From the NCBI RefSeq assembly GCF_030445035.2, contig NC_080698.1:23281294-23345293 (forward strand): a stretch of DNA of 64,000 nucleotides, written 5' to 3'. The notes under the pieces are model-generated. The model was not told the origin of the DNA and did no database searches. It saw only the letters and a list, made by a program, of their open reading frames with translations. This DNA comes from Dasypus novemcinctus. Lineage: Eukaryota > Chordata > Mammalia > Cingulata > Dasypodidae. Shown here one piece after another: positions 11,279-22,639 of the stretch. Made by a program: the position numbers and the translations under genes. Positions within the stretch are counted from its first letter, which is position 1; each line of letters opens with the position of its first letter.

Positions 11279-12384
11279 AAAGCTGGTAAACTAACAACTA
11301 AGTGTAGTATTTCTATCAATCTTCCATCATCATAATCCTGGACAGCCAGCCTTGGGCAATGGGGATTCCCACATCCCTAGCAACCTCCAAGTTCACCCAA
11401 GAGGACTCTAGTAAGCAGCAGTTAAGACTGTTCAAAATAATTAAGTCAATTTTCTATTCCATGACTTTTACTGTCCAAGATATAACCCTAGAGGAGGAAA
11501 CTCATTTCTGCTATTAAGACTGGGTCAAAGTGTACAAAAGCCATAGTCCAAAATTACATTTTCTACCAGCTAATCATAGAACTTTAATAAATATAATTAA
11601 GTAACTACTAATCATGCCTGGAATTAGAGACAGAATTAAAGACATTGGTTCTGTATTTCTGCTTATGTCAGTGAAATAGCAGAAAAGCACTCTAAAATGG
11701 GAGCTAGAAGTTGGGTACAAATAAGTTAAAATGGGCTGTTGTGATTATGAAGTTAAGCTGGTCAGGAAAAATAATTAGATTAGAAGCATCTCTGAATCTA
11801 ACAATTACACTGTTTCTAAAAAACTAAAAATAAGGAATTTAACTCTATATCTGATTTATAGCAATTTGAAATAATTTGACATTTGTAGTTAACAGCCTAT
11901 AAACTAATTATCTTCCCTTTCCCTGCTTCTCGCCTTTGCAATGTGCAGTCAAGATCTGTGACAATATCCAATTGGGCATACAAACCTTAGGAGAACATTC
12001 TAAACTGGAGACATTGTTAGCATTCTCTTAGAATTCACCCCAGAAGTATTTACTGGATATCCACTAGAGGCCTCGTGTATACTCTGTACAAAATGTGAAG
12101 TTGCTGGCAGAAGCATTTCTACTCAGATAAGGCAAGAATTACCATTTAATCTCAAAGTTTTTCAATTTATTTAAAAATATTTACTTGGCATTAGAGATGA
12201 GTTTTAGGGAAAGAGTAAAAAAGATAAATGTGTACCAGTGTTAGCTAGCAAAGTAAAACCTGTAACCACAGTCGCTTCCTAATTTATGAGTAGACTGTTC
12301 TCACAAAATTCTATTTGGTCCATATTAAATTAGTTATTGAAATTTAGAAAGCATTTTCCCATAGGGGGAAAATGTTAAAGAATG
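11279..12384. other. Intergenic, nothing recognised
   Basis: About 1.1 kb of AT-rich sequence downstream of PTPRG. I see no splice-flanked open frame, no RNA gene and no repeat I can name. Confidence 0.5.
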
Positions 12385-12625
12385 AGGACTAAAGAATCAA
12401 AACAGTCAAGGGTTCCAGTCAATTCTGTCAGGTACTGACTGTGATATGGAACAAGTTACTTCATATCTCTAAGTTCCATTTACCTCACCTATAAACTGGA
12501 AAAACTCATGTTAGCCTCAAAAGACAGCTCTGAGGAGTGAAGGAGATAACGCATATGAAGCTCTTGGAATAATAAATGGTAGGTATTCAATTAATGTTAG
12601 CCATTATAGTTATCTTGCTTCATTT
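12385..12625 (+). mobile_element. MIR SINE
   Basis: Nearly full-length MIR: the AAGGGTTCCAGTCAATTCTG B-box area, the conserved core GGAACAAGTTACTTCATATC, and the tail order CTCACCTATAAACTGGAAAA, GAGGAGTGAAGGAGATAA, ATTCAATTAATGTTAGCCATTAT. Divergence is high, as normal for MIR. Confidence 0.8.
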
Positions 12626-12647
12626 TCTTTAATTGCTTAGCAGACCT

Positions 12648-13159
12648 TTTTTTTTTTTAACCTTTTTTCAACCTTTATTTTTTAAAGAAGATTTGGATTA
12701 CAGAAAAGTTACATTTTTAAATATAGGGGATTCTGATAACACCACCACCTCCCTCTCTCATATTTTCCCCTACTAATAATATCTTAGTGTGGTACATTTG
12801 TTAAAATTGATGGAAAAATACTGAAGCACTGCTACTAACCATGGCCTATAGTTTACATTATGGTTTACACTTGGCACTGTACAATTCATAGATTTTTACA
12901 AAATGTATAATGCAGAACAATTCCAATGCCCTAAAAATGCTGTATATTCCACCTATTCTTTCCTTCCCCTCCCTCAGAACCTCTAGTAACCACTATCTTT
13001 ATATCAATTTTACAAGGTGTTCCATTACTACAGTAGTAAGTTTAATAAGCCTACTTTGGTCCATAGTTGCATTTCTCCCCCTCTCTCCCCCACCCCCCAT
13101 TGTGTTTGTTCATTCCCCAATCTCGAGGATTTGGGAATGGTGATGAGATTGAGAGGGGG
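12648..13159 (-). mobile_element. Family X short L1-derived element (type II), full length
   Basis: On the reverse strand it begins with a CCATTCCCAAATCCTCGAG stretch, matching the start of the copy at 32467 (ACTATCCCCAAATCCTCAAG). It proceeds through CATAATGTAAACTATAGGCC and ends AATCTTCTTTAAAAAATAAAGG with the A tail at the left edge. It is flanked by an 11-bp duplication, TTAGCAGACCT (12637-12647) and TTAACAGGCCT (13160-13170). No coding capacity. Length about 510 bp. Confidence 0.85.
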
Positions 13160-13170
13160 TTAACAGGCCT

Positions 13171-13540
13171 TTTTTTTTTTTCCTTAAGATTTATTGTCTT
13201 TATTTCTTCCCACCCTCTCGTTTGCATTTGCTGTGTCTGTTTGTTGTGTGCTGGTCTTCTTTTTTTTTTTTTTAGGAGGCACCAGGAACTGAACCTGGGA
13301 CCTCCCTTGTGGGAGGGAAGTGCCTAATCACTGGAGCCACCCCCGCTCCTTGCTTTACTGTGGCTCTCATGTTTTTCCTCAGTGTGTCTCTTGTTGCATC
13401 ATCTGATTGCATCAATTCACCATGCCAGCCCATCACATCAGCTCACTGTCTTGCTCATCTTCTTTAGGAGACACGGGAACTTATCCAGACCTCCCGTGTG
13501 GTAGGTGGGAGCTCAATCGCTTGAGCCATATCCGCTTCCC
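13171..13540 (-). mobile_element. Dimeric tRNA-derived SINE (older DAS type)
   Basis: Reverse-strand SINE with its A tail at the left (TTTTTTTTTTTTCCTTAAGATTTATTG). It contains two tRNA-like promoter modules: AGGAGGCACCAGGAACTGAA with CACTGGAGCCACC, and TAGGAGACACGGGAAC with GCTTGAGCCATATCCGC, separated by a repeated TGTGTC/TTGCATCATC linker. It is flanked by TTAACAGGCCT (13160-13170) and TTAGCAGGGCT (13541-13551). Confidence 0.85.
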
Positions 13541-13551
13541 TTAGCAGGGCT

Positions 13552-16033
13552 TTTTATCAATCATGAAACAAAGAGTCAACTACTCTACCTTGCCCAATCA
13601 AATAGTAATACTGAGAAATCTCCATCACTGATGAGGAAGCTCAGCAAGTCAGATTAGATCCAAGAGAGGTGGATGGGGATGAAGGAGGATATCCAGAATA
13701 ACCCATCTGTTCTACTGTTCAGAAATAAAAGTGGCAAATACAGGAAATGGATAAACATCTATGATGCCCCAAAGTTTCAATAATATTCCTCTAATGGTTT
13801 AAATCTCTCAGTGCATTCCAAGTAGGTTTTTAAAGAAAAAAACCTGCATAATTTCAGAAAAATCAAACAGGAGGCTTCATATTAGCTAGTGTCATATAGC
13901 AGGTGCAGAATATTGCAGAAAAAGACGAATGTTTTTCTACCACACCAACTGACATACTCTCTCTACCCTAAAATCCTATAAATAACATAAACAGTGATAA
14001 TTTCTGTCTCCTCAGCCAATTTTTATCTTCTCCATCTTTCACTGCCTTCTATATATCACTTTCATTATCATAACCTTCGCCATCCCTCACTCTAGACTCA
14101 CTGGCCTCTTTCGCCACTCACTATCATATGTGAAGAAAAGGCCATAAATTAAATAAGAGCTATGTCGCTGTCTGTGGAACATATTCTTTAAGCCTACAAA
14201 GTACATTATTTCAGAAAAGCTTTACTAAAAGACTTTGTCCTATGCCAAAACTTTATTGATTGTTGAAAGAAGAAGTAACTGGAACATAAATTATGGGTAT
14301 TTTATAACAATTGGTGTTCTAACAAAATTAAAATATCCCTTCTAAAATTTAAAATTTTCATGACTCATGAATCTTGACAATGCTTCAAAATTAGTCATTT
14401 TTAAAAATAATATGGAATAGGGTATCATGGTAGGCTACTATGTATAAGAATTATTTTTTCATGGAAAGATACATGGAAAATGCACAGTAATCATGTTAAT
14501 TTAAACTGAACATATTAATATAATTATTCATCAAAACTTTTTTTATTGGGACAAAATTCTCAAATTACTTAAGAATATTTGAACTTGATTTTGTATAGAC
14601 CTTCCCAACAGATTAATCCAAGGTTTTTCTTTTTAAGCTTTCACCATACAAATAACCAAATAGTCTCCACTAGCCAAAACACTTCTTCTCCCCCCTTTCT
14701 CTTTCTCACTTCTTCAATGCCAAATGTGTTTGTGTTTGTGTGTGTATATGCATCTGTACACCCAACCTATGTGGTTTTTAAAAAAAACTAGAAAGTAGTT
14801 TCTTACTATTCTCAAAAGAGTTTGGGCTTCAATATCCCCTGATATTCTAAAAAGAACCAAGGAAAACCTATAAAATGCTGTAGCAGCTGCCCCACCCCTA
14901 TCACCTTCAAAGGCTCTCCTTTTATTGGTATTCTGGAAATGTTCTGGGTTAGACCCACAGGTAACCCAGATCTCTAAAGAAGGCTCTGCTCCAAAGCAAG
15001 TGGATTATAGCCACTCAGATGGCAACCCTATTGTATCCCCTTATTTATAAAACATAAACCCAATTGGAAGGAATAGTATTATTCACTGCAAAAACTTTTC
15101 AAATAGAAATAGTCTCCAGAACTTACAGTGTGCTCTTACACCTCCACTGAAAAATAGGTAACATATTTACATTTTTAAAATACTTAAATAAAGGAGTTGG
15201 TCCTGGCCTGTCTCAATAATGGATGCAAAAGTAACTAAAATCTTACCTATCTGCCTGTGTAATGGCAATCTCTGCCTCCTCCTTGTTACAACAGATGAAA
15301 TGTTTCTGCTACTATGTAAGGCAAACCCTTCCATGTCCCATTACTTGTATTAACCCAGGCTTTCTTCCCCTTTCAAGGACTTCATTTGTGCAATTAACCT
15401 GTTTCTCACTAGAATCACAAGCTTCTCTTTCTCTACCAAATCATTCATTTAGGTATATAAATATGCCATTTTATCACCAACTTAGAAAAACCTTTTCTGG
15501 CTGTCAAAGCTCCTTTTGACTGCCTTCTCATTTGGGTGCTTCTCTTTGATAGTAAAATTCTTGAAAGAGTTGTCCATAGGACAAGCTCCATTTCTTTCTT
15601 CCATTCTCTCCTCAAACTATTTAAGTTGGGGTTTCACCATCATCATCTCACATATTTTACAGGGTTCTCCAAGTACCTTTGTCTACTACTAGCAGTAAAA
15701 TGCTTCTATGTCTGGGATTGGCATTAAAGTAGACCCACAAACACACACAGTAAGGAAGGGAAAGATAAAAATGACTGGAAACTGATCATTTTTATACTTT
15801 GTAAAGGGTACATTACAGGACTTGTAATACTATTTTCTCTACTTGTGTGTTTATTGGGAATTTGCATTGTTTTCTGTTTTTTTATAAGCTTGACCTAATT
15901 GATTTAAATGACCTAACCCAAACAGGAATTTTGATAATGAACTAAGAGACAAAGAAAGACAACAAACAAAAATAAGTCCACAATGCTATAAAATTAGAAA
16001 TCAAAATACTTTTAAAACCCATATATGTAACAA
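13552..16033. other. Intergenic, no gene; possible ancient repeats
   Basis: AT-rich sequence without a supportable gene. A T/G microsatellite-like stretch sits near 14724-14752. The segment 15500-15590 (AAAATTCTTGAAAGAGTTGTCC) resembles an old interspersed repeat I have seen in other mammals but cannot name. The open frames at 15262-15727 show no protein family signature. Confidence 0.4.
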
Positions 16034-18424
16034 GAAGAGGATTTGGGGAAGATGGCAGAGCAGTAAGCTTCAGGAATCAGTCCTTCCACCAAAACAACTA
16101 TTGAACTGGCAGGAATTATCTAAACCAACCACTTAGAAACTCCAGAGTCTAGGGAAACACTGCAGCATTCAAGGAGAAGTGGGAGGAAGAGGCTTATTTG
16201 TGATAAGAACTGATGAGTTTCACCCTCCCTGCAGCATCCCCCTTCTCCCAGCTTCAAGGTGGGCAGCACTGAGGACTAGAGCTCCAGCTCCTCACTCTGC
16301 TTGCTGGTGCCAGATTGAGACTTATAGAACTAGTCTTTCAAATTCTGGGGATGGGTAGACTCTGAGGACAGCCACTGTTCCAACCTTGGGCAATGATGGC
16401 AGAGGAATCTTAAAAGTCTGTGACCTTCCTCAAAACTACGCAAAATAGTTAAAAGGCTGCGTTAACCAGGCAAGTGCAGAATTAAAACACAGATTCAAAA
16501 GCCATAGAAGAAACTCCTAGCATCCTTGCTGGTCCTCCTCCACCCACTCCACAACACAAGGTGGAGCTAGCTCATGCTTCCACTGTGAGTCTTGGGCCCA
16601 GTTCCAGAAGGAGCCAGTAGCCCCTGTGTATCCTGAGGTACATGTAAGTCAGTGCCAGTCTATTGAGACTGAGCTGGGTAATGTGTCTTGGGCTCACCCT
16701 CCAAGAATTTGTCTTAAGGGCAGAGAAACTGCTAGCAGACATCTAGGACTGTGTAAGAAACAATTACGTTGAAACGACTTGGCACAGAGGACTACCAGTA
16801 TTAAGTCACTTGAAAGAGCATCCAGAAAAGGGAGGATTTTGGGGGTAATCATTCAAACTCCTATGTACTGTAAATGGTGAGTTCCTAGGGCCTCTAGCAA
16901 GCACAGGGTGAGGAGGAGAAGAAGCAGTTTCCCTGGCTCTGGCTCCATGCAAGCTCAGCAAAGACAGAGAAGACTGTATACTTCTCTTTGCCTTAGGCTG
17001 ATTTGCTTGATAGGAGACCTAAGCTCTGAAGGAGACCAAAAGAAAGTCAAAGAAGAGCCAATTTGTAAAGAGAGTGAACAGTTACTTTTTGCCTTGGTTT
17101 GTTTTGATTAGCTCCTGGCATTCAAGAACATTTCTGTCATATCACTAACTAGATACAAACTGAAGGAACAGATAGCTCAGGGACTAAATCCCAGAGTTAA
17201 CACTTTAAAACATTAAAATGTACAGTGTTCAACAAAAGATTACAAGACAAAGAAATAGGAAATGTTGGCCCATCAAAAGAAAGAGGATAAAAATCCAGAA
17301 TCAATCAACAAAGAGGAACAGACTTTAAAATAATGATCCCTAATATGCTCAAGGAGATGAAGGAAAACATGGAGAAAGTACTAAAAGATACAAGGAAAAC
17401 AATGAATAAACAATATGGGGATATCTCCAGAGAAATACTAGTGCTGAAAAACACAATAACTGAAATAAAAAAATTCCCTAGACAGTTTTAACAACAGATT
17501 GGAGGTAGGGGAAGAAAGAATCAGCAAACTTGAAGACAGATCACTGAAATGGTCCAGACTGAAGAGCAGAAAGATAAAAGAATAAAAAAGAATGAACAGA
17601 GTCTAAGAGACCTGTGGGATACCACCAAGCATACCAGTATACACATTATGGGAATTTCAGAGGAAGAAAAAGAGAAAGGAACAGAAGGAATATTCAAAGA
17701 AAGAGCAGCAGAAAGCTCCCCAAATTTAATAGAAGACATGAATATGTACATTCAAGAGACCCAACAAACCCTAAACAGGATAAATTTAAATAGAACAATA
17801 TCCAGAAACATATTTTAATCAAACTGTCCAATGCCAAGAACAAGGAGAGAGTTCTGAAAGCTGCAAGAGAAAAGCAATGAATTATGTACAAGGGAATCCC
17901 AATAAGATTAAGTGACAATTTCTCATTAGAAACAATGGCAACAAGAATGCAGTGGTATGAAACTTTAAAGTGTTGAAAGAAAACAATTATCAAGAACTTT
18001 ATTTTTTTCAAGATTTATTAATTTCTCCTCCCCTCATTGATTGCATTCGCTGTCTGCTCTCTGTGTCTATTCATTGTGCACTCTCAGTGTCTGCTCATCT
18101 TCTTTTTTTAGGAGGCACCAGGAACAGAACCCAGGACCTCCCATGAAGGAGGGAGGTACCCAATCACTTGAGCCACCTCTGTCCCCTGCTTTGTTGTGTC
18201 TTTCATTGTGTTTCCTCATTGTGTCTCCTCATTGTGTCATCTCGTGGTGTCATCTTGAGGCATCATCTTGTTGCATCAGCTCAATGTCTTGCTCATCTTC
18301 TTTAGGAGACCTTGGGAACTGAACCCAGGATCTCCCATATGATAGGCAGGCAACCAACAACTTGAGTCACATATGCTTCTCTGTCAACCAAGAATTTTAT
18401 ACCTGACAAGACCTACTTTCAAAT
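16034..18424 (+). mobile_element. L1-A, 5' part (5' UTR and ORF1 remnant)
   Basis: Starts with an L1-type 5' end (GGGGAAGATGGCAGAGCAG near 16045, a YY1-like AAGATGG motif). A GC-richer 5' UTR extends to about 17200, followed by a broken ORF1. The ORF1 remnant shows the coiled-coil stretch (17330-17560), the RRM-type segment (AGAGACCTGTGGGATACC, then ATGGGAATTTCAGAGGAAG), and the C-terminal domain (AATGCCAAGAACAAGGAGAG). Stops and frameshifts abound. A SINE interrupts it at 18002. At 18425 the element is cut by L1-B and resumes at 28301. Confidence 0.85.
18002..18388 (-). mobile_element. Dimeric tRNA-derived SINE in L1-A ORF1
   Basis: Reverse-strand copy with two tRNA-like modules (AGGAGGCACCAGGAACAGAA and TAGGAGACCTTGGGAACTGAA), the TGTGTCTCCTCATTG linker repeats and the A tail at the left. 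Imperfect flanking repeats CAAGAACTTTA (17991-18001) and CAAGAATTTTA (18389-18399). Confidence 0.8.
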
Positions 18425-18434
18425 ATGAAGGAGC
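18425..18434 (+). repeat. Target-site duplication of L1-B, left copy
   Basis: ATGAAGGAGC here and again at 28291-28300, immediately after the A-rich tail of L1-B. Joining the flanks restores continuous L1-A sequence. Confidence 0.85.
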
Positions 18435-19089
18435 GGTGGGGGGGGGGGGGGGGAACCAAGATGGCAGCAAATTAAGGGGCTCCTAGAGTCAGTTCATGAT
18501 ACAGGGCAGTTGGTAGTCATCCAGAGCTACCTAAAGCACCTGTTTGGAGGGTCCAAGAGACTAGAGGAGTTTCCTGCAATATCCTTGAGAGTGTGGAAGG
18601 AGACTGCCCATCTGCACAGAGGATTCATGAGTAGAGCCACACCACAGACGTCAGTGCCCATCGCATGCAAGCTGCCTTGGAAGCTATTCCATGGCTACAG
18701 TTGGAAGCTCCATTTCCCTCAAAAAAACAGGGTAGGGAGGCATGGTGTGGCATTGACTTCAGCTATTGACTAGTGGATTTGGTGGGCTGAAGTAGAATCC
18801 TAGGAACAACTAAAATTTGAGCCTGTCCAGGTCAGAGGGGAGCCAGTGGCTGCCATTTTTACTCCACTGCAAGCATGAGGGGAAGTGGGGCTGACTGAAA
18901 ATCACAGTGTTTGTAAGGACGGGTTTCTTTCCACCCAGGTTGGATTGCAGGTCTAGCCTAAACCTCAGTCTCACCTCCAGAAGGGAAGAAGCTGGGGGGG
19001 ACCTGCACCACCTCTCTGGAAGCTGCAAGCCACACCACAGAGGCTGGTGCCCATCCTATTCCATAGGAGCAAGCTGTCTCAGGAGCTAT

Positions 19090-20330
19090 TCTGACTGCAG
19101 CCCTAGCCTAGGCTCCAGCCCTACCTCCAGCAGAGAGCTAGCTGGTGAGACCTGCACCAGGCTCTCCAGGCAACTGCAAGTGTTCTTTGCTGGCACAGGC
19201 TGAATAGGAGGAAGAGTTGGGTATCCTTGGACTCTCTGGGCAATGACAGGAGTTTTCAGCCCACATAAATAGGCTTGTTGAGTACCTTTGAGCCCATCTC
19301 CACCTCTGACCCCACACAGGATAGGAGGGAGTTGGTGTTCCCTCAACCTCTCAGGGCAACTTCAGGTGGTTTGGTCTGCATAAGCCTGACCATTGGGCAC
19401 CTGTGGCTCCACCTCCATCCCCAATAGGACATGAAACAGACTATGTTTGCCCTGTCTCTCTTGTTAACTGCAGGTGCTTTTGGCCCACACAGCCTGGACT
19501 GGTGGGTATTTGTGGGCCCACCTCAGCCCCCAATAGGAAAGAAGGGAGCTGGTGTTTCCACAGTCTTTTTGAGCAATGGCAGACCTTTGGCCTCAATGAA
19601 CTGGACTATTGGATGCCTATGAATCCACCACCACCCCCAATAGGATAAGAGGTACCTGGTGTCTCCACAGTCTCTCTGGACAATGGTGGGTACTTTCAGC
19701 CAACAGGGACTGAACTTTTGGGTGCCTGTGGATCTAACCCCATGCCTTAAGAGGACAAAATGGGGCTGGTGTTTCCTCAGCCTCTCCAGGTAACAGCAGG
19801 TATTTTTGGTCTAAAGGGACTGAACTGGGGAATGCCCACAGACCCACCCCCACCACTCAATAGGATAGGAGGGGGCTGGTGATTCCCCAGCCTCACCAGG
19901 CAATGGTGAGTACTTTCAGCCTACAGGACTGAACTGTTGAGCATTGGTAGTTCCATCCCCACCCCCTAAAGAGCAGAAGGGACAGTATTCCCTCAGCAGG
20001 CATATTTGGCCCACAGAGATTAGATTATTGGGCACTCCAGAGAGTTCATTCCCACCCCTGGCAGAGAGAGGGTCTGGTGCTACATCAGTTTACCTGAGCA
20101 ATTGTGGTCATTTTGGACCAAGACAGCATAGATTGCAGACCACAACTATAGTTCCATCCCTGCCTAAGGTAGGGAAGAAAAGGGTGTGAAGCTTCATCGT
20201 GTCTCTAGGGGACAACAGACAGTCTTGTTGTGCCCAACTTGGATTATTATACACAGCTGTAGCTCTGTCCCTACTCCTGACAGAGAAGAAAGGTGGGAGA
20301 AATTTCCTCAATTCCTGGGGTAACATGGGC
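19090..20330 (+). repeat. L1-B 5' UTR tandem monomers of about 108 bp
   Basis: A recurring motif (AATAGGANNNGAGGGxGCTGGTGTTxCC, then CTCTCNxxGCAATGGxxGxTxTTTxxGCC) starts near 19318, 19423, 19530, 19638, 19746, 19859 and 19968, a spacing of 105-113 bp, with more degenerate units on both sides. Tandem 5' UTR monomers are known as the promoter of mouse L1; a promoter role here is inference. Confidence 0.75.
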
Positions 20331-20659
20331 AGCTTCAGACTACATAGCCCTCAACACCAACTATCCTTGGCTTCTACTACACAACCAGCAAGGGAGAAAA
20401 GACAAGAAATCCCTAAACTAAAGGGAGAAACTGTACCCAGAATAAATACATCTAGCAAGCCAGATGCAGAAACACCAACAAAAAAAATTACAATCAATAC
20501 CAAGAAACAGGAAGAGATGGCCCAGTTAAAGGAAAAAGATAAGTCTGCAGATGACACAAAGGAGTTGAGACAAATAATCTTAGATGTTCAAATAAATCTC
20601 CTTAAAAAAATTCAATGAGATTGCTAAAGAGATTAAGGATATTAAGAAGACACTGGAGG

Positions 20660-21076
20660 GAAGCAGATTTGGCCCAAAGGATAGGGCATATGCCTACAAC
20701 ATGGGAGGTCCAAGATTCAAACCAGGGCCTCCTGGCCCATGTGATGAGCTGGCCCATGTGCAGTGCTAATGCACACAAGGAGTACCATGCCATGCAGGGT
20801 GTTCCCCATATAGGGGAGCCCTACATGCAAGGAGTACACCCCATAAGGAGAGCTGCCCAACACAAAAAAAGTGCAGCCTGCCCAGGAATGGCACCACATA
20901 CACGGAGAGCTGATGCAGCAAGATGATGCAACAAAACAAGATACAGATTCAAGGTGCTGCTGACAAGAATGCAAGCAGACACAGAAGAACACACAGTGAA
21001 TGGACACAGAGAGCAGACAACTGGGGGGGCGGGGAGAGGAGAGAAATAAATAAAAAATAAATGAATCTTTAAAAAG
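20660..21076 (+). mobile_element. DAS-type tRNA-derived SINE
   Basis: Head GGAAGCAGATTTGGCCC with an A-box-like region, B-box-like AGATTCAAACC, the GGAGCCCTACATGCAAGGAGT block, and tail GAGAAATAAATAAAAAATAAATG. A perfect 16-bp target duplication, AAGAAGACACTGGAGG, flanks it at 20644-20659 and 21077-21092. It disrupts L1-B ORF1. Confidence 0.95.
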
Positions 21077-21199
21077 AAGAAGACACTGGAGGAGCACAAA
21101 GAAGAATTTGAAAGCATATATAGAAAAATAGCAGATCTTATGGGAATAAATGAAGATGCAAAAAAGATGCAATAAATGAAATTAAAAATACACTGGAGG

Positions 21200-21870
21200 A
21201 GGCAGAGCAAGATGGTGTCTGACTAACATGGAGTTGAAGAATGTCAACCACCACAACATGGAGCCAAGAATGCCTACAGCTGAAAGCAGGAGGATTGCAT
21301 CCAGTATCCATGTGGAATCTAAGCCCCCTCTTGACATAGATGTGGAAAGGACACAACCAATCCAAGGTCCACAGGATGGAGGAATACAGTAAGGATTAAA
21401 GTGGACTCACTGATATTCTATTCATGAACTATTGTGGTTAGTAATCGAGAAAATGTGGCATTGATGTGGAAAAAGTGGCCATGGTGGCTGCTGGGTGCGG
21501 GGAATGGGAGGAAGAGATGAGATATGGATGTATTTTTGGGACTTGGAGTTGTCTTGGGTGGTGCTGCAGGGACAATTACCAGACATTGTAGATCCTCCCA
21601 TGGCCCACTGGATGGAACGTGGGAGAGTGTGGGCTATGATGTGGGCCATTGACCATGAGGTGCAGCGATGTCCAGAGATGTATTCACCAAATGCAATGGA
21701 TGTGTCATGATGATGGGGGATAGTGTTGCTGTGGGGGGAGAGGTGGGGTGGAGGCAGTGGGGGGTGAATGGGGACCTCATATTTTTTGAATGTAATATCT
21801 TTTTTAAAAAATGAATAAATTGAGTAGAATTTGGAAAAAAATGAATTAAAAAATAAAATTTAAAAAAAAA
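21200..21870 (+). mobile_element. Family X short L1-derived element (type I), full length
   Basis: About 670 bp. It starts GGCAGAGCAAGATGGTGTC, an L1-like 5' end with an AAGATGG motif. It shares with the 57.0-kb copy the runs GGAATCTAAGCCCCCTCTT and GTCCACAGGATGGAGGAATA, and ends GGGGACCTCATATTTTTTGAA followed by A-rich sequence. TACACTGGAGG before it (21189-21199) and TACACTGAGGG after it (21871-21881) form the target duplication, with the L1-B ORF1 continuing across. No ORF of its own. Confidence 0.85.
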
Positions 21871-22639
21871 TACACTGAGGGCATATAACAGCAGATTTGA
21901 GGAAGCAGAAGAAAGAATCATTGCACTCGAAGACATGGCCTCCGAAAGTGAATATACAAAAGGACAGATGAAGAAAAGAATGGAAAAAAGTGAACAGGGT
22001 CTCAGAGAACCAAATGACAGCAAGAGACATGCAAACATATGTGTCATGGGTGTCCCAGAAGGAAAAAAGAAGGGAAAAGGAATATTTGAAGAAATAATGG
22101 TGGAAAATTTTCCAATCCTCTTGAAGGATGTACATATCCATGCCCAAGAAGCACAATGTACTCCCATCTGAATAAATCCAAATAGACCAATTCTGAGATA
22201 CATACTAATCAGAACGTCCAATGCCAAAGACAAAGAGAGAATTCTGAGAGCAGCAAGAGAAAAGCAATGCATAGCATATAAGGGATCCCTGATAAAATTA
22301 AGTGCCAATTTCTCATCAGAAGCCATGGAGGCAAGAAGGCAAGATACTGCAGAAGAAAAACTGCCAGCCAAGAATTTTATACCCAACAAGATTATCTTTA
22401 AAAATGAGGGTGAGATTAGAATATTCACAGATAAACAGAAACTGAGTTTATAACAAAAAGACCAGCTTTGAAGGAAATACTAAAGGGAGAGTTACAGTCT
22501 GAAAAAAAAAGACAGGAGAGAGAGGCCTGGAAGAGTCTAGAACTGACAACTGTATCAGTAACAGTAACTAAAAGTATAAAAAATAAAATGACAGATAAAA
22601 CAAAAAGATCAAAATGATGAAATAAGAACTGCCTTTACA

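Larger units (their letters stand above)
20376..22453 (+). pseudogene. L1-B ORF1 remnant
   Basis: Remnant of the L1 RNA-binding chaperone protein. The N-terminal lysine/glutamate-rich coiled-coil part (20400-20640) reads partly open. The protein is then split by two insertions (20660-21076 and 21200-21870). The part after 21880 preserves the central RRM-type domain, with ANICVMGVPEG (around 22030) matching the L1 ORF1 RNP-like strand, and the C-terminal domain (around 22210-22400). Stops such as TGA after CTCCCATC (about 22170) break the frame even apart from the insertions. No product is expected. Confidence 0.8.

Noticed and set aside
19318-20060. CRISPR-like array of regularly spaced repeats
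   Set aside because: The units are diverged, have no spacer/repeat distinction, and form an L1 5' UTR in a mammalian genome.
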